Below are positions 1 through 6,803 of a stretch of 11,744 nucleotides of DNA, in pieces. The notes under the pieces were generated by a model. It did not search any database. It had not been told where the DNA came from and saw only the letters and a program-made list of their open reading frames with translations. The stretch's first letter is position 1, and each line of letters begins with the position of its first letter. The translations under genes and the position numbers were made by a program. The DNA lies in the NCBI GenBank assembly GCA_040384645.1, contig JAZKIX010000238.1, positions 1 through 11,744 of the forward strand, in the 5' to 3' direction. Source of the stretch: JAZKIX01 sp040384645 (GTDB lineage: Bacteria > Pseudomonadota > Gammaproteobacteria > Burkholderiales > Burkholderiaceae_D).

Positions 1-108
1 AGGGTAATCATGGCGCGCTTGCACTTGTTGCCAGGTATCTGCCAGCTCGACCAGTTCGCCGCGTACTGGCGCATTTTCAAACATGAATTTCTTTAAGGTA
101 TCGCTCAT
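1..108 (-). CDS. hslO: Hsp33 redox-regulated chaperone, N-terminal fragment (cut by window edge)
   Basis: Reading the minus strand from the ATG at 108 to the window edge gives 36 uninterrupted codons, starting MSDTLKKFMFENAPVRGELV and ending TWQQVQARHDYP. This matches the start of Hsp33 as I know it from betaproteobacteria (family: oxidation-activated cytoplasmic holdase). The zinc-binding cysteines that would confirm it lie at the C-terminus, outside the window. The start is 7 bases past the stop codon of the upstream carbonic-anhydrase-like gene, and a GGATGA motif overlapping that stop can serve as ribosome binding site, so the two are probably cotranscribed and translationally coupled. 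The fragment is too short for a domain test; the call rests on N-terminal similarity alone. Confidence 0.82.
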   Translation of the reverse strand, partial: MSDTLKKFMFENAPVRGELVELADTWQQVQARHDYP

Positions 109-115
109 TGCGGCT

Positions 116-640
116 TCATCCAATTTGCTTCAGATTGTCTTTGTAGAACTGACCGCGCTCGACATAATGCGCGGTGTTGGCATGCATCTTGGTGATGTCT
201 TCGTCGGATAGCACGCGCACCGCTTTGGCCGGCGCGCCAATGATCAGGCAATTGTCGGGGAAGTGTTTGCCTTCCGTCACCAGCGCACCGGCACCGACCA
301 GACAATTGTTGCCGATCCGGGCACCGTTCAAAATTACCGCCTGGATCCCAATCAGTGCGCCATCGCCGATGGTACAGCCGTGCAGCATGGCTTGGTGCCC
401 GACCGTGACATTGCTGCCGATGGTCAGGGGTTGGCCGGGGTCGGTATGCAGTACACAGCCTTCCTGTACATTGCTGTTCTGGCCGACCGTGATCGGCTCG
501 TTATCGCCGCGGATGGTGACGTTAAACCAGACCGATGCGCCGGCGTGAATCTGGACCAGTCCGATGATGTTGGCCGAATCTGCAATATAGGCCGAGGCGT
601 CGATCTCGGGCGTCAATGCGCCCAGTTGGAAGATGGCCAT
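116..640 (-). CDS. gamma-class carbonic anhydrase family protein (YrdA-like)
   Basis: This is a 174-residue protein with the hexapeptide-repeat pattern of a left-handed beta-helix (repeated I/V-G-x-x motifs from about residue 20 to 145, such as TIGDGALIGIQAVI). Three histidines, H65, H82 and H87, match the zinc ligands of gamma carbonic anhydrases, including the five-residue spacing of the last two (VGHQAMLHGC). R44 and D46 in RGDNEP and Q59 also match conserved family positions. The family forms trimers with metal sites between subunits. Many YrdA-like members bind metal, but carbonic anhydrase activity is often undemonstrated, so the activity is inferred. The ATG at 640 follows a GGA-type ribosome binding site (CGGAAA) at suitable spacing. 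It precedes hslO, suggesting a small two-gene unit, and diverges from the DUF455 gene. Confidence 0.9.
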   Translation of the reverse strand: MAIFQLGALTPEIDASAYIADSANIIGLVQIHAGASVWFNVTIRGDNEPITVGQNSNVQEGCVLHTDPGQPLTIGSNVTVGHQAMLHGCTIGDGALIGIQAVILNGARIGNNCLVGAGALVTEGKHFPDNCLIIGAPAKAVRVLSDEDITKMHANTAHYVERGQFYKDNLKQIG

Positions 641-650
641 GTTTTTTCCG

Positions 651-693
651 TAGAATGCAGGTCCAGCATTTTACCGCTGGCAGTCGCCTGCCA
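651..693. promoter_or_regulatory. divergent promoter region with a 6-bp dyad
   Basis: Between the carbonic-anhydrase-like gene and the DUF455 gene there is a TAGAAT on the plus strand (651-656) and a TAAAAT on the minus strand (668-673). Both resemble sigma70 -10 boxes, without convincing -35 boxes. A perfect inverted repeat, TGGCAG (678-683) and CTGCCA (688-693) around a 4-base TCGC, lies next to them. It could be an operator or an RNA hairpin in the DUF455 leader. This is inference from motifs only. Confidence 0.3.
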
Positions 694-722
694 TGCCGGA
701 TAACCTTGAATCCCTGATTTTT

Positions 723-1574
723 ATGTTACAGCCACCATCTTCCCAAGCATCTTCAAGCGCAAATTTACCGACTGAATTGCGGCAGCTGGCTCAGCTCTGG
801 CTGGCCGAATCCGAACCGGCCGCCAAAGTCGCTGGCGTCGCCGCGATGGCACATGCCTGGCAAGACGGCGCCTTGAGCCTCGATTGCCATGCCGCGATCG
901 CGGCCTGTCACAACATTCCCGGCCGGCCGGCGCGACCGCAGTTGGTATCGCCGCTGGAAGTAAAGCGGCGCGCCATGAATACGCTCGAAGGGCGCGCTAT
1001 CTTGATCCACGCGCTGGCGCATATTGAATTCAATGCGATCAATCTGGCGCTGGATGCGCTATGGCGCTTCGCCACTATGCCGCCGGCGTATTACAGCGAT
1101 TGGCTGTTGGTGGCGCAGGAAGAGGCATATCACTTTTCGCTGCTGGCGGCACATTTGCAGACGATGGGTTTTAGCTACGGCGATTTTCCTGCGCACAATA
1201 GTTTGTGGGATATGGCGGAAAAAACCTGCGACGATGTCTTGGCGCGGATCGCGCTGGTGCCGCGCACGATGGAAGCGCGCGGCCTCGATGCCTCGCCGCC
1301 GGTACGCGCCAAGCTGGCGCAGGTAGGCGAGATGGCGGCGGCGCATATTCTGGATATTATTTTGCATGATGAAATCGGTCATGTTGCCACCGGCAATCGC
1401 TGGTACGCCTGGTGCTGCGCGCAACGCGAGTTAGAGCCGGTCGCTACCTATGCCGCATTGGCTTTCGAATACGCTGCACCGCAAATGCGGCCGCCATTCA
1501 ATCTGGCTGCGCGCCGCTTGGCAGGTTTTACCGAGCCAGAATTGGCCGCCTTATTGGGCATTACTTCCACATAA
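723..1574 (+). CDS. DUF455 ferritin-like protein
   Basis: A helical protein of 283 residues from the ATG at 723; an in-frame ATG at 693 would add 10 residues. Neither start has a clear ribosome binding site. I chose 723 because the residues before the conserved region are low-complexity and the 693 codon lies in the dyad of the divergent promoter. The sequence has a ferritin-like pattern of carboxylates and histidines: HIE (100-102), EEAYH (133-137), E184 in RTMEARGLD, and DEIGH (216-220). These could form a di-iron site. This is the pattern of PF04305 (DUF455), whose fold is related to MiaE-type di-iron hydroxylases. The biochemical role is unknown, and naming a substrate would be a guess. 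It stands alone on its strand, with a 321-base gap downstream. Confidence 0.83.
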   Translation: MLQPPSSQASSSANLPTELRQLAQLWLAESEPAAKVAGVAAMAHAWQDGALSLDCHAAIAACHNIPGRPARPQLVSPLEVKRRAMNTLEGRAILIHALAHIEFNAINLALDALWRFATMPPAYYSDWLLVAQEEAYHFSLLAAHLQTMGFSYGDFPAHNSLWDMAEKTCDDVLARIALVPRTMEARGLDASPPVRAKLAQVGEMAAAHILDIILHDEIGHVATGNRWYAWCCAQRELEPVATYAALAFEYAAPQMRPPFNLAARRLAGFTEPELAALLGITST

Positions 1575-1895
1575 AACCGCATCGTTGGCCGCATTTGAGC
1601 CAGCACAATACGCACAAAGCGATATGCCGGTATATTGCCATTGACGAATGACAATTTCCTCGCGTTTAGTGCTTGCTTTATGGGCATATTGTGCATTTGA
1701 AATTTTCCGCGTGCAGTGAACAAGATGGTGACGTGCAAGGCGTCCTTGAAATCATCTGATCTGCGCGTTTTTTGATCCTCTTTTACCGCGACTCTCCTGC
1801 ATTTTGGATCGAGGCCGCGACGTTCAACCCATTCAAAACTGTGACTGCCATGCCACAGCTTTGAGCAAAATTCTTAGCAAATTTAAAGGTGAACC
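1575..1895. other. gene-free stretch upstream of the patatin gene
   Basis: This 321-base stretch between the DUF455 and patatin genes holds no ORF I would defend and no clear terminator, repeat or RNA gene. A weak sigma70-like pair is present: TTGACG at 1641-1646 and TTTAGT at 1665-1670, 18 bases apart. It would leave a leader of over 200 bases before the patatin start. The only solid signal is the ribosome binding site AAAGGTG shortly before the ATG at 1896. Confidence 0.4.
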
Positions 1896-2924
1896 ATGTT
1901 GAAAACCAAAACAGTGACACTCGGCCTGCAAGGCGGCGGCGCGCACGGCGCTTTCACCTGGGGCGTACTTGACCGTTTGCTGGACGATCCGCGCATTTCT
2001 TTTGAGGCGATCAGCGGCGCCAGCGCCGGCGCGATGAATGCGGTGGCGCTGGCGCATGGCTACACCGTTGGCGGACGCGATGGTGCACGGCAAGCACTGA
2101 AGGATTTTTGGCAATCGGTATCGAGCAAGGCTTCGCTCAATTTCATGCAGGGCGACGCCAATGGCTTGTCGCAAAACGGTACTTTATCCACGCCTTTGCC
2201 AAGTTTTGTGGCGGCGCTGTCAATGGTGAAATTTTTTTCACCCTATCAATTGAATCCCTTCGACATCAATCCATTGCGCGATATCTTGACTAGCCAAATC
2301 GATTTTGAGCGGCTGCGCAGCCATTGCAAAATCAAACTCTTTATCGCCACCACCCGTATCAGCAGCGGCACCTTGAAGCTGTTTCGCAATAAAAAATTGA
2401 GCGTGGAAGTGTTGCTCGCTTCTGCATGCCTGCCCTCGGTGCATCATGCGGTCGATATTGATGGCGAAGCATTTTGGGATGGCGGCTTGACTGCCAATCC
2501 GCCACTATTTCCCTTGCTGCATAAATGCACCGCCCGCGATGTTATTGTGGTCTTGCTGCAACCGCATCCGCGTCTCGAGACCCCGACCAGCGCCGAGCAT
2601 ATTGCGCAGCGCCTGACCGAAATGGGTTTCAGCTCGACGTTTTTTACCGAGTTGCAAGGGCTGGCGCTCGCCAAGCATGAGGCTGAACGCAGCTATTTTG
2701 CCTTCGGCCGCTTGGAGCGGCGCTTGCGGCGCCTGAATATGCATATGATTGAATCGCCTGATTTGATGAGCCAGTTAGGCCAGCACAGTAAATTGAATTC
2801 CCAGCCGGCCTTTATCAATGCCTTGTTTGATGCTGGTAAAGCGAGCGCAGATAGTTGGCTCGAAACGAACTTCAAAAATATCGGCTTTACCTCGTCCTAC
2901 AATATGTCGAAGTTGCTTAATTGA
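1896..2924 (+). CDS. patatin-like phospholipase family protein
   Basis: A 342-residue protein with all catalytic elements of the patatin family (serine-aspartate lipid acyl hydrolases). They are the glycine-rich oxyanion loop GLQGGGAHG (residues 10-18), the nucleophile elbow GASAG with Ser43, and the DGG motif with catalytic Asp195 (FWDGGLTANPP). The catalytic domain spans about residues 5-220. The remaining 120 residues are charged, with an Arg-rich segment (RLERRLRRL) near residues 273-281. There is no signal peptide, so it is probably cytoplasmic or membrane-associated. The substrate cannot be read from the sequence; bacterial relatives include phospholipases and predicted esterases. The start has a good ribosome binding site (AAAGGTG). 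It is flanked by 321 and 128 non-coding bases, so it is probably transcribed alone. Confidence 0.9.
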   Translation: MLKTKTVTLGLQGGGAHGAFTWGVLDRLLDDPRISFEAISGASAGAMNAVALAHGYTVGGRDGARQALKDFWQSVSSKASLNFMQGDANGLSQNGTLSTPLPSFVAALSMVKFFSPYQLNPFDINPLRDILTSQIDFERLRSHCKIKLFIATTRISSGTLKLFRNKKLSVEVLLASACLPSVHHAVDIDGEAFWDGGLTANPPLFPLLHKCTARDVIVVLLQPHPRLETPTSAEHIAQRLTEMGFSSTFFTELQGLALAKHEAERSYFAFGRLERRLRRLNMHMIESPDLMSQLGQHSKLNSQPAFINALFDAGKASADSWLETNFKNIGFTSSYNMSKLLN

Positions 2925-2971
2925 AATTCAAGCTAACGCGTGGTGCAATGCTGGGGGGATCGGTCGTAGGC

Positions 2972-2977
2972 TATAAT
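2972..2977 (+). promoter_or_regulatory. sigma70 -10 box upstream of the alpha/beta hydrolase
   Basis: A perfect TATAAT lies 75 bases before the hydrolase start, in an otherwise featureless 128-base intergenic region. The hexamer 17 bases upstream (TGCTGG) is a poor -35 box. Transcription would start near 2984, giving a leader of about 70 bases. Confidence 0.45.
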
Positions 2978-3052
2978 TTATAGCACGGTCGTACTAAATT
3001 TATGCGCTAGCCGGCAGGCAAATGCAATCCCCCGCTGCTTTTCTGGAAAATC

Positions 3053-3931
3053 ATGAAATCGTCTCGTTCTGAATTCGTATCCATCCGTGGCCTGTCGTAC
3101 CACGTGCGCCATTGGGGCAATCCCGATGCGCCAAAAATATTCATGGTGCATGGCTGGATGGACGTGGCCGCCTCGTTTCAATTTGTAGTCGATTGTCTGC
3201 AAGGCGACTGGCATGTGATTGCACCGGATTGGCGCGGTTTTGGTGCCAGCATGCCGCCTAGTAAGGTCGATTCCTATTGGTTCCCCGACTATGTGGGCGA
3301 TCTGGATGCCATCGCAGAGCACTATTCGCCGGGTCAGGCGATTACGCTGGTCGGGCATAGCATGGGCGGCAATGTCGCGATGATCTATGCCGGTGTGCGG
3401 CCAGAGCGGATTGCCAAACTGATTAATCTGGAAGGCTTCGGCCTGCCGCCATCGCAAGCGCAACAGGCGCCGCTGCGTTACGCCCGTTGGCTCGATGGCT
3501 TGCGTGCACAGGCTACCCTGCGCAGCTACGCTACGTGTGGCGAGGTCGCGGCACGATTGCAAAAAACCAATCCACGCTTGTCCGATACGCGCGCTGCGTT
3601 TTTGGCAGGTCATTGGGCGCAGGAAAACGCCCAAGGCCAATGGGAAATCCTGGGCGATCCAGCCCACAAGAATCCCAGCCCTTTGCTATATCACGTGGAC
3701 GAAGTGACTGCCTGCTGGCAAGCCATAGCCGCGCCAGTATTGTGGGTTGAAGCCGACGATACGGACGTGTGGAAATGGATGGGGCCGAAAGAAACGGCAC
3801 GCGCCGAAATCGATCGGCGCCGCGCCACCATTCCCGATTTGACCGCGGTTGTGATCGCCGATGCCGGCCATATGCTGCATCACGATCAGCCGGAAGCGCT
3901 GGCCCGTTTGATCGAGGATTTTTTAACCTAG
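3053..3931 (+). CDS. alpha/beta fold hydrolase
   Basis: A 292-residue single-domain alpha/beta hydrolase. Visible elements are the oxyanion motif HGWMD (residues 33-37), the DWRGFGAS loop (59-66), the nucleophile elbow GHSMGG with Ser103, a candidate acid in EADDTD (around Asp235-Asp238), and the catalytic His273 in ADAGHMLHHDQPE. The cap region, about residues 130-215, is variable and does not identify a substrate. The family includes esterases, epoxide hydrolases, haloalkane dehalogenases and C-C hydrolases. The serine nucleophile argues against dehalogenase or epoxide hydrolase activity, which use Asp. No signal peptide is seen, so it is probably cytoplasmic. The start follows a TGGAAAA ribosome binding site and lies downstream of a consensus -10 box. 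It is 109 bases from the PHP gene. Confidence 0.9.
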   Translation: MKSSRSEFVSIRGLSYHVRHWGNPDAPKIFMVHGWMDVAASFQFVVDCLQGDWHVIAPDWRGFGASMPPSKVDSYWFPDYVGDLDAIAEHYSPGQAITLVGHSMGGNVAMIYAGVRPERIAKLINLEGFGLPPSQAQQAPLRYARWLDGLRAQATLRSYATCGEVAARLQKTNPRLSDTRAAFLAGHWAQENAQGQWEILGDPAHKNPSPLLYHVDEVTACWQAIAAPVLWVEADDTDVWKWMGPKETARAEIDRRRATIPDLTAVVIADAGHMLHHDQPEALARLIEDFLT

Positions 3932-3941
3932 ACATTGGTGT

Positions 3942-3969
3942 GCCGGTTTGTCTGGCTGCGCACACCGGC
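3942..3969 (+). terminator. possible hairpin after the hydrolase gene
   Basis: GCCGGT (3942-3947) pairs perfectly with ACCGGC (3964-3969), and two further pairs are possible after one mismatch. No T-run follows directly, so if it ends transcription it is not a classic intrinsic terminator. The support is weak. Confidence 0.22.
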
Positions 3970-3990
3970 CGCAAAGACACGCAGGCAGCG

Positions 3991-3996
3991 TACAAT
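3991..3996 (+). promoter_or_regulatory. probable -10 box upstream of the PHP phosphatase
   Basis: TACAAT lies 44 bases before the ATG at 4041, with no good -35 partner. It would give a leader of about 38 bases and make the PHP gene independent of the hydrolase. It also argues against starting the protein at the upstream in-frame ATG at 3948, which lies before this box. Confidence 0.35.
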
Positions 3997-4040
3997 TCTT
4001 AGCTTGCGCGTTTTTTTCACTAGTCAGGGTATCTTGTTCA

Positions 4041-4874
4041 ATGCTTAATTTCGATCTGCACTGCCATTCCAACCTCTCCGACGGCGTGTTGCCTCCGGCG
4101 CAGGTGGCCGCGCGCGCCAAGGCCAATGGCGTCGATGTATGGGCATTGACCGACCATGACGAGATCAGCGGCATCCCGCAGGCACGCGCCGCTGCCGCTG
4201 AATTGGATCTCACTTATATCCCGGGAGTGGAAATATCCATAACCTGGGCTAATGCTACGGTGCATATTGTGGGTTTGCAAATCGATGAAACCCATCCCGA
4301 CCTGGTGCTGGGATTGACTGCAACCCGTGGCGGGCGCGAAGCACGCGCGCAGGAAATGGCGGCCCAATTGGCTGCTGCCGGGATTCCCGATACTTTTGAA
4401 GGCGCCTTGAAATACGTCGGCAATCCAGACTTGATTTCACGCACCCATTTCGCTCGCTACCTGATCGAGATCGGTGCTTGCCCCGATGTCAGGACCGTGT
4501 TTAAAAATTATCTGATTGAAGGCAAGCCGGGTTATGTGCCGCATCGCTGGGCCAGCTTGCGCAATGCGGTGAGCTGGATTCAAGCGGCAGGCGGGATTGC
4601 GGTGGTGGCGCATCCGGGCCGCTATAACTTCAGCGACTTGCAATACGATGCTTTTTTTGGTGAATTCAAGCAGCTTGGCGGCACTGCCATCGAAGTCGTG
4701 ACCGGCAGTCATACGGTCGATCAATACGCGCAATATGCCAAAGTCGCGCAGCGCTACGGATTCAAGGCGTCTTGCGGCTCCGATTTCCATGGCCCTGGCG
4801 AATCACGGCTCGATCTGGGCGCGTTGCCGCCATTGCCGCCCGGCGTGATCCCGGTCTGGCACGACTGGTTTTAG
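4041..4874 (+). CDS. rnm: PHP-domain 3',5'-nucleoside bisphosphate phosphatase / RNase AM family
   Basis: A 277-residue PHP (polymerase and histidinol phosphatase) protein. It carries metal-site motifs in order: DLHCHSNLSDG (H7, H9, D14), LTDHDE (D38, H39), GVEIS, HIVGL, VAHPGRY and the C-terminal GSDFHGP. This is the YciV/TrpH family. As established knowledge, E. coli YciV (Rnm, RNase AM) is a 5'-3' exonuclease on short 5'-monophosphate RNAs, and a Chromobacterium homologue removes the 3' phosphate of nucleoside 3',5'-bisphosphates. Which activity dominates here is not visible. I chose the ATG at 4041 because the family begins a few residues before DLHxH; starting at 3948 would add 31 unrelated residues. 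It sits near yciO, as these families often do, but htpX lies between them here. Confidence 0.9.
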   Translation: MLNFDLHCHSNLSDGVLPPAQVAARAKANGVDVWALTDHDEISGIPQARAAAAELDLTYIPGVEISITWANATVHIVGLQIDETHPDLVLGLTATRGGREARAQEMAAQLAAAGIPDTFEGALKYVGNPDLISRTHFARYLIEIGACPDVRTVFKNYLIEGKPGYVPHRWASLRNAVSWIQAAGGIAVVAHPGRYNFSDLQYDAFFGEFKQLGGTAIEVVTGSHTVDQYAQYAKVAQRYGFKASCGSDFHGPGESRLDLGALPPLPPGVIPVWHDWF

Positions 4875-5029
4875 CCGGGCGTACCGATTGGTCATTGGGT
4901 AGGGCAAAGGTGCACATTTTTTCCACATTCTGCATTGCCGCGGTGCTGGCGCTCTTGATTTTTTGCGTTTGAGCCGTCAGCTAAAACACCGTTTCAATTC
5001 AGTTGTAAATTTACTTGGGGGACTTGTTC

Positions 5030-5680
5030 ATGAAACGAATCGTTCTGTTCCTTGCCACCAATCTGGCCGTCATGTTGGTGATGTCGCTGGTGTTGTCGCT
5101 ATTGGGCGTCAACCGATTTTTGGCTGGCAATGGCTTGAATCTGGGCATGTTGATGATTTTTTCCTTGGTGGTCGGCTTTACGGGCGCGATTTTTTCGCTG
5201 TTGGTCAGTAAGCCGATGGCCAAATGGACAACCGGCGCAAGGGTAATCGATGCGCCATCTAACTCGACAGAACTGTGGTTGCTCAATACCGTCAAGATGC
5301 TGGCTGAACGCGCCGCCATCGCAACCCCGGAAGTGGCGATCTACGAGGGCGCACCGAACGCCTTTGCCACCGGCGCTTTCAAGAATTCTGCCCTGGTCGC
5401 TGTATCGACCGGATTGTTGGAAAACATGACGCGGCAAGAAGTCGAAGCGGTATTGGGCCATGAAATCGCTCACGTTGCCAATGGCGATATGGTCACCATG
5501 ACCTTGATTCAGGGCGTGGTCAATACCTTCGTTGTGTTCCTGGCAAGGGTGGTGGGCTATCTGGTCGACAAGACAGTACTGCGCAATAACAGTGATCGCG
5601 GCCCCGGCATCGGTTACATCGACAGGACGGCGAGCGGCTACCGCTGGGCGCCGCACGCGTATCAACTGAATTTGCCGTAA
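5030..5680 (+). CDS. htpX: HtpX membrane metalloprotease, N-terminal part (reading frame runs into foreign or misassembled tail)
   Basis: From the ATG at 5030, preceded by a GGGGGAC ribosome binding site, the frame encodes the start of HtpX (MKRIVLFLATNLAV). This M48 zinc endopeptidase of the inner membrane degrades misfolded membrane proteins. Two N-terminal transmembrane segments (about residues 3-27 and 38-59) and the HEIAH zinc motif (H144, E145, H148) are present, followed by the third membrane region NTFVVFLARVVGYLV. Family similarity ends at Tyr196. The next 20 residues, up to the stop at 5680, resemble nothing in HtpX. The remainder of the protein resumes after an N gap at 5755. Joining 5609 to 5755 gives an uninterrupted 291-residue protein, close to the 293 of E. 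coli HtpX. A TTG at 5015 is in frame but less likely as the start. Confidence 0.85.
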   Translation: MKRIVLFLATNLAVMLVMSLVLSLLGVNRFLAGNGLNLGMLMIFSLVVGFTGAIFSLLVSKPMAKWTTGARVIDAPSNSTELWLLNTVKMLAERAAIATPEVAIYEGAPNAFATGAFKNSALVAVSTGLLENMTRQEVEAVLGHEIAHVANGDMVTMTLIQGVVNTFVVFLARVVGYLVDKTVLRNNSDRGPGIGYIDRTASGYRWAPHAYQLNLP

Positions 5681-5744
5681 CGCGGGCTACTTGCCCCAGA
5701 TGAACTGCGTCTGACGCGACCGGCCCGGTGCAATCCCGGGCTGG
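5620..5744. other. 125 bp of unexplained sequence inside htpX, left of the gap
   Basis: This GC-rich segment follows the first copy of TCGGTTACAT (5610-5619) and runs to the N gap. It ends the htpX frame with TAA at 5678-5680. I recognise no protein, RNA or insertion-sequence end in it on either strand. Its last 25 bases (5720-5744) form a hairpin: CCGGCCCGG, a 7-base loop, then CCGGGCTGG, nine pairs with one G-T. It is either a wrong contig end or the edge of an unresolved insertion. Confidence 0.6.
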
Positions 5745-5754
5745 NNNNNNNNNN
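5745..5754. other. assembly gap (10 N)
   Basis: A run of ten N interrupts htpX. A fixed run of 10 is often a placeholder of unknown size. The base after it starts a second copy of the TCGGTTACAT found at 5610-5619. Confidence 0.98.
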
Positions 5755-6050
5755 TCGGTTACATGATGACCGTTTTTGTGTGCGAAATCGTATTTGGGCT
5801 TGCGGCATCGGTCATCGTTGCCTGGTTTTCGCGCCAGCGCGAATTTCGCGCCGATGCCGGTTCTGCCAAATTGCTTGGTTCCGGCCAGCCCATGATCGAT
5901 GCGCTGGCGCGTTTAGGCGGCATCGAGCCGGGCGCCTTGCCGCGATCCTTGGCGGCATCAGGCATTAGCGACAAGTCGGGCTGGTCATCCTTGTTTTCTT
6001 CTCACCCGCCGATGGAACAACGCATTGCGGCCTTGCGCGGCGTCATATAA
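5755..6050 (+). CDS. htpX: HtpX, C-terminal part (continuation after gap)
   Basis: The frame that begins right after the gap encodes the C-terminal third of HtpX. A fourth membrane segment (VFVCEIVFGLAASVIVAWF) is followed by SRQREFRADAGSAKLLG, where the Glu of REF is the family's third zinc ligand (residue 223 in the joined protein). The conserved SHPPMEQRIAALR lies near the end. With no start codon or ribosome binding site of its own, it belongs to the gene starting at 5030. A strong hairpin 20 bases after the stop probably ends the transcript. Confidence 0.88.
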
Positions 6051-6070
6051 TCGCGGTCTTTCATCTAGCG

Positions 6071-6100
6071 GGCGGCAGTCGAATGACTGCCGCCATATTT
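6071..6100 (+). terminator. intrinsic terminator-like hairpin between htpX and yciO
   Basis: GGCGGCAGTC (6071-6080) and GACTGCCGCC (6085-6094) form a perfect 10-bp stem with loop GAAT, followed by ATATTTTA. This fits a Rho-independent terminator for htpX with an imperfect U tract. It ends only 16 bases before the yciO start, so yciO would need a promoter in this space or read-through. Confidence 0.7.
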
Positions 6101-6110
6101 TACAAAATTA

Positions 6111-6734
6111 ATGAGCCAATTTTTCCAAATCCACCCCGGCAATCCGCAGGGACGCCTGATCAAGCAAGCGGCGCAGATCATTCATTCTGGCGGGATAGTG
6201 GCCTTGCCGACCGATTCCTGTTATGCCCTGGTGTGCCATCTGGACGACAAGAATGCAGTGGAACGCCTGCGCCGGATTCGGGCAGTCGATGATAAACATC
6301 ACCTGACCTTGCTGTGCCGTGACCTGAGCGAAATTGCCTTGTATGCGAAGGTGGATAATCGGCAGTTTCGCTTGTTGAAAGCCGCTACGCCAGGCCCTTT
6401 CACGGTCATACTCGAAGCAACGAAAGAGGTGCCGCGGCGCCTGAGTCATCCCTCGCGCAAGACCATCGGCTTGCGTGTGCCAGAGAACCGCATCGCCCAT
6501 GCCCTGTTAGAAGAATTGGCGCAACCGCTGCTGAGCACCACCTTACTGATGCCGGGTGAGCAATCGCCCTTGGCCGATGCGGAAGAAATCCGGGAACGGC
6601 TTGAGCGTCAGCTAGAACTGATTATCGATGGCGGCGCATGCAGTTTGGAGCCCACCACTGTGATCGACCTGACCGGTGAAGCGCCGCTATTGCTGCGGCA
6701 AGGACGTGGCGATGCTGCCGTTTTTGGCTTGTAA
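6111..6734 (+). CDS. yciO: YciO, Sua5/YrdC-family protein
   Basis: A 207-residue protein that resembles E. coli YciO (206 residues) along its whole length: MSQFFQIHPGNPQ at the start, PTDSCYAL, a central TKEVPRRL and RKTIGLRVP, and PTTVIDLT close to the C-terminus. It belongs to the Sua5/YrdC/TsaC superfamily, which makes the threonylcarbamoyl-adenylate used for the t6A37 modification of ANN-decoding tRNAs. YciO is a separate branch from TsaC and its cellular role is less certain, so this should not be taken as the essential t6A enzyme. The start has no recognisable ribosome binding site and lies just after the htpX terminator hairpin. Confidence 0.9.
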   Translation: MSQFFQIHPGNPQGRLIKQAAQIIHSGGIVALPTDSCYALVCHLDDKNAVERLRRIRAVDDKHHLTLLCRDLSEIALYAKVDNRQFRLLKAATPGPFTVILEATKEVPRRLSHPSRKTIGLRVPENRIAHALLEELAQPLLSTTLLMPGEQSPLADAEEIRERLERQLELIIDGGACSLEPTTVIDLTGEAPLLLRQGRGDAAVFGL

Positions 6735-6753
6735 GCGATTATTATCGTATAAA
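6724..6753 (+). promoter_or_regulatory. candidate sigma70 promoter at the end of yciO
   Basis: TTGGCT (6724-6729) and TATAAA (6748-6753) are separated by 18 bases. The -35 box overlaps the last yciO codons. Transcription would start near 6760 and produce a leader of about 190 bases before the M50 protease gene. Confidence 0.4.
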
Positions 6754-6770
6754 ATACTGGTGGGTGTATT

Positions 6771-6787
6771 TTTAAAGGCCCTTTAAA
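6771..6787. repeat. 17-bp perfect palindrome
   Basis: TTTAAAGG (6771-6778) and CCTTTAAA (6780-6787) are exact inverted copies around a single C. The symmetry suits a dimeric protein site at least as well as an RNA hairpin. It lies just downstream of the predicted transcription start. Confidence 0.6.
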
Positions 6788-6803
6788 GATGTGCGGACAA
6801 GTA

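Noticed and set aside
2978..3667. 229-residue minus-strand open frame opposite the alpha/beta hydrolase
   Set aside because: It lies antisense to a gene with a complete catalytic triad, has no recognisable motif and reads as a biased shadow of that gene.
3948..4040. Longer N-terminus for the PHP phosphatase
   Set aside because: The extra residues have no family similarity, and a promoter-like TACAAT lies inside this stretch; the family starts a few residues before DLHCH.
5030..6050. htpX as a decayed pseudogene
   Set aside because: Both halves are fully conserved and join in frame through the repeated 10-mer, so gradual decay does not fit; a gap artefact or a recent insertion does.
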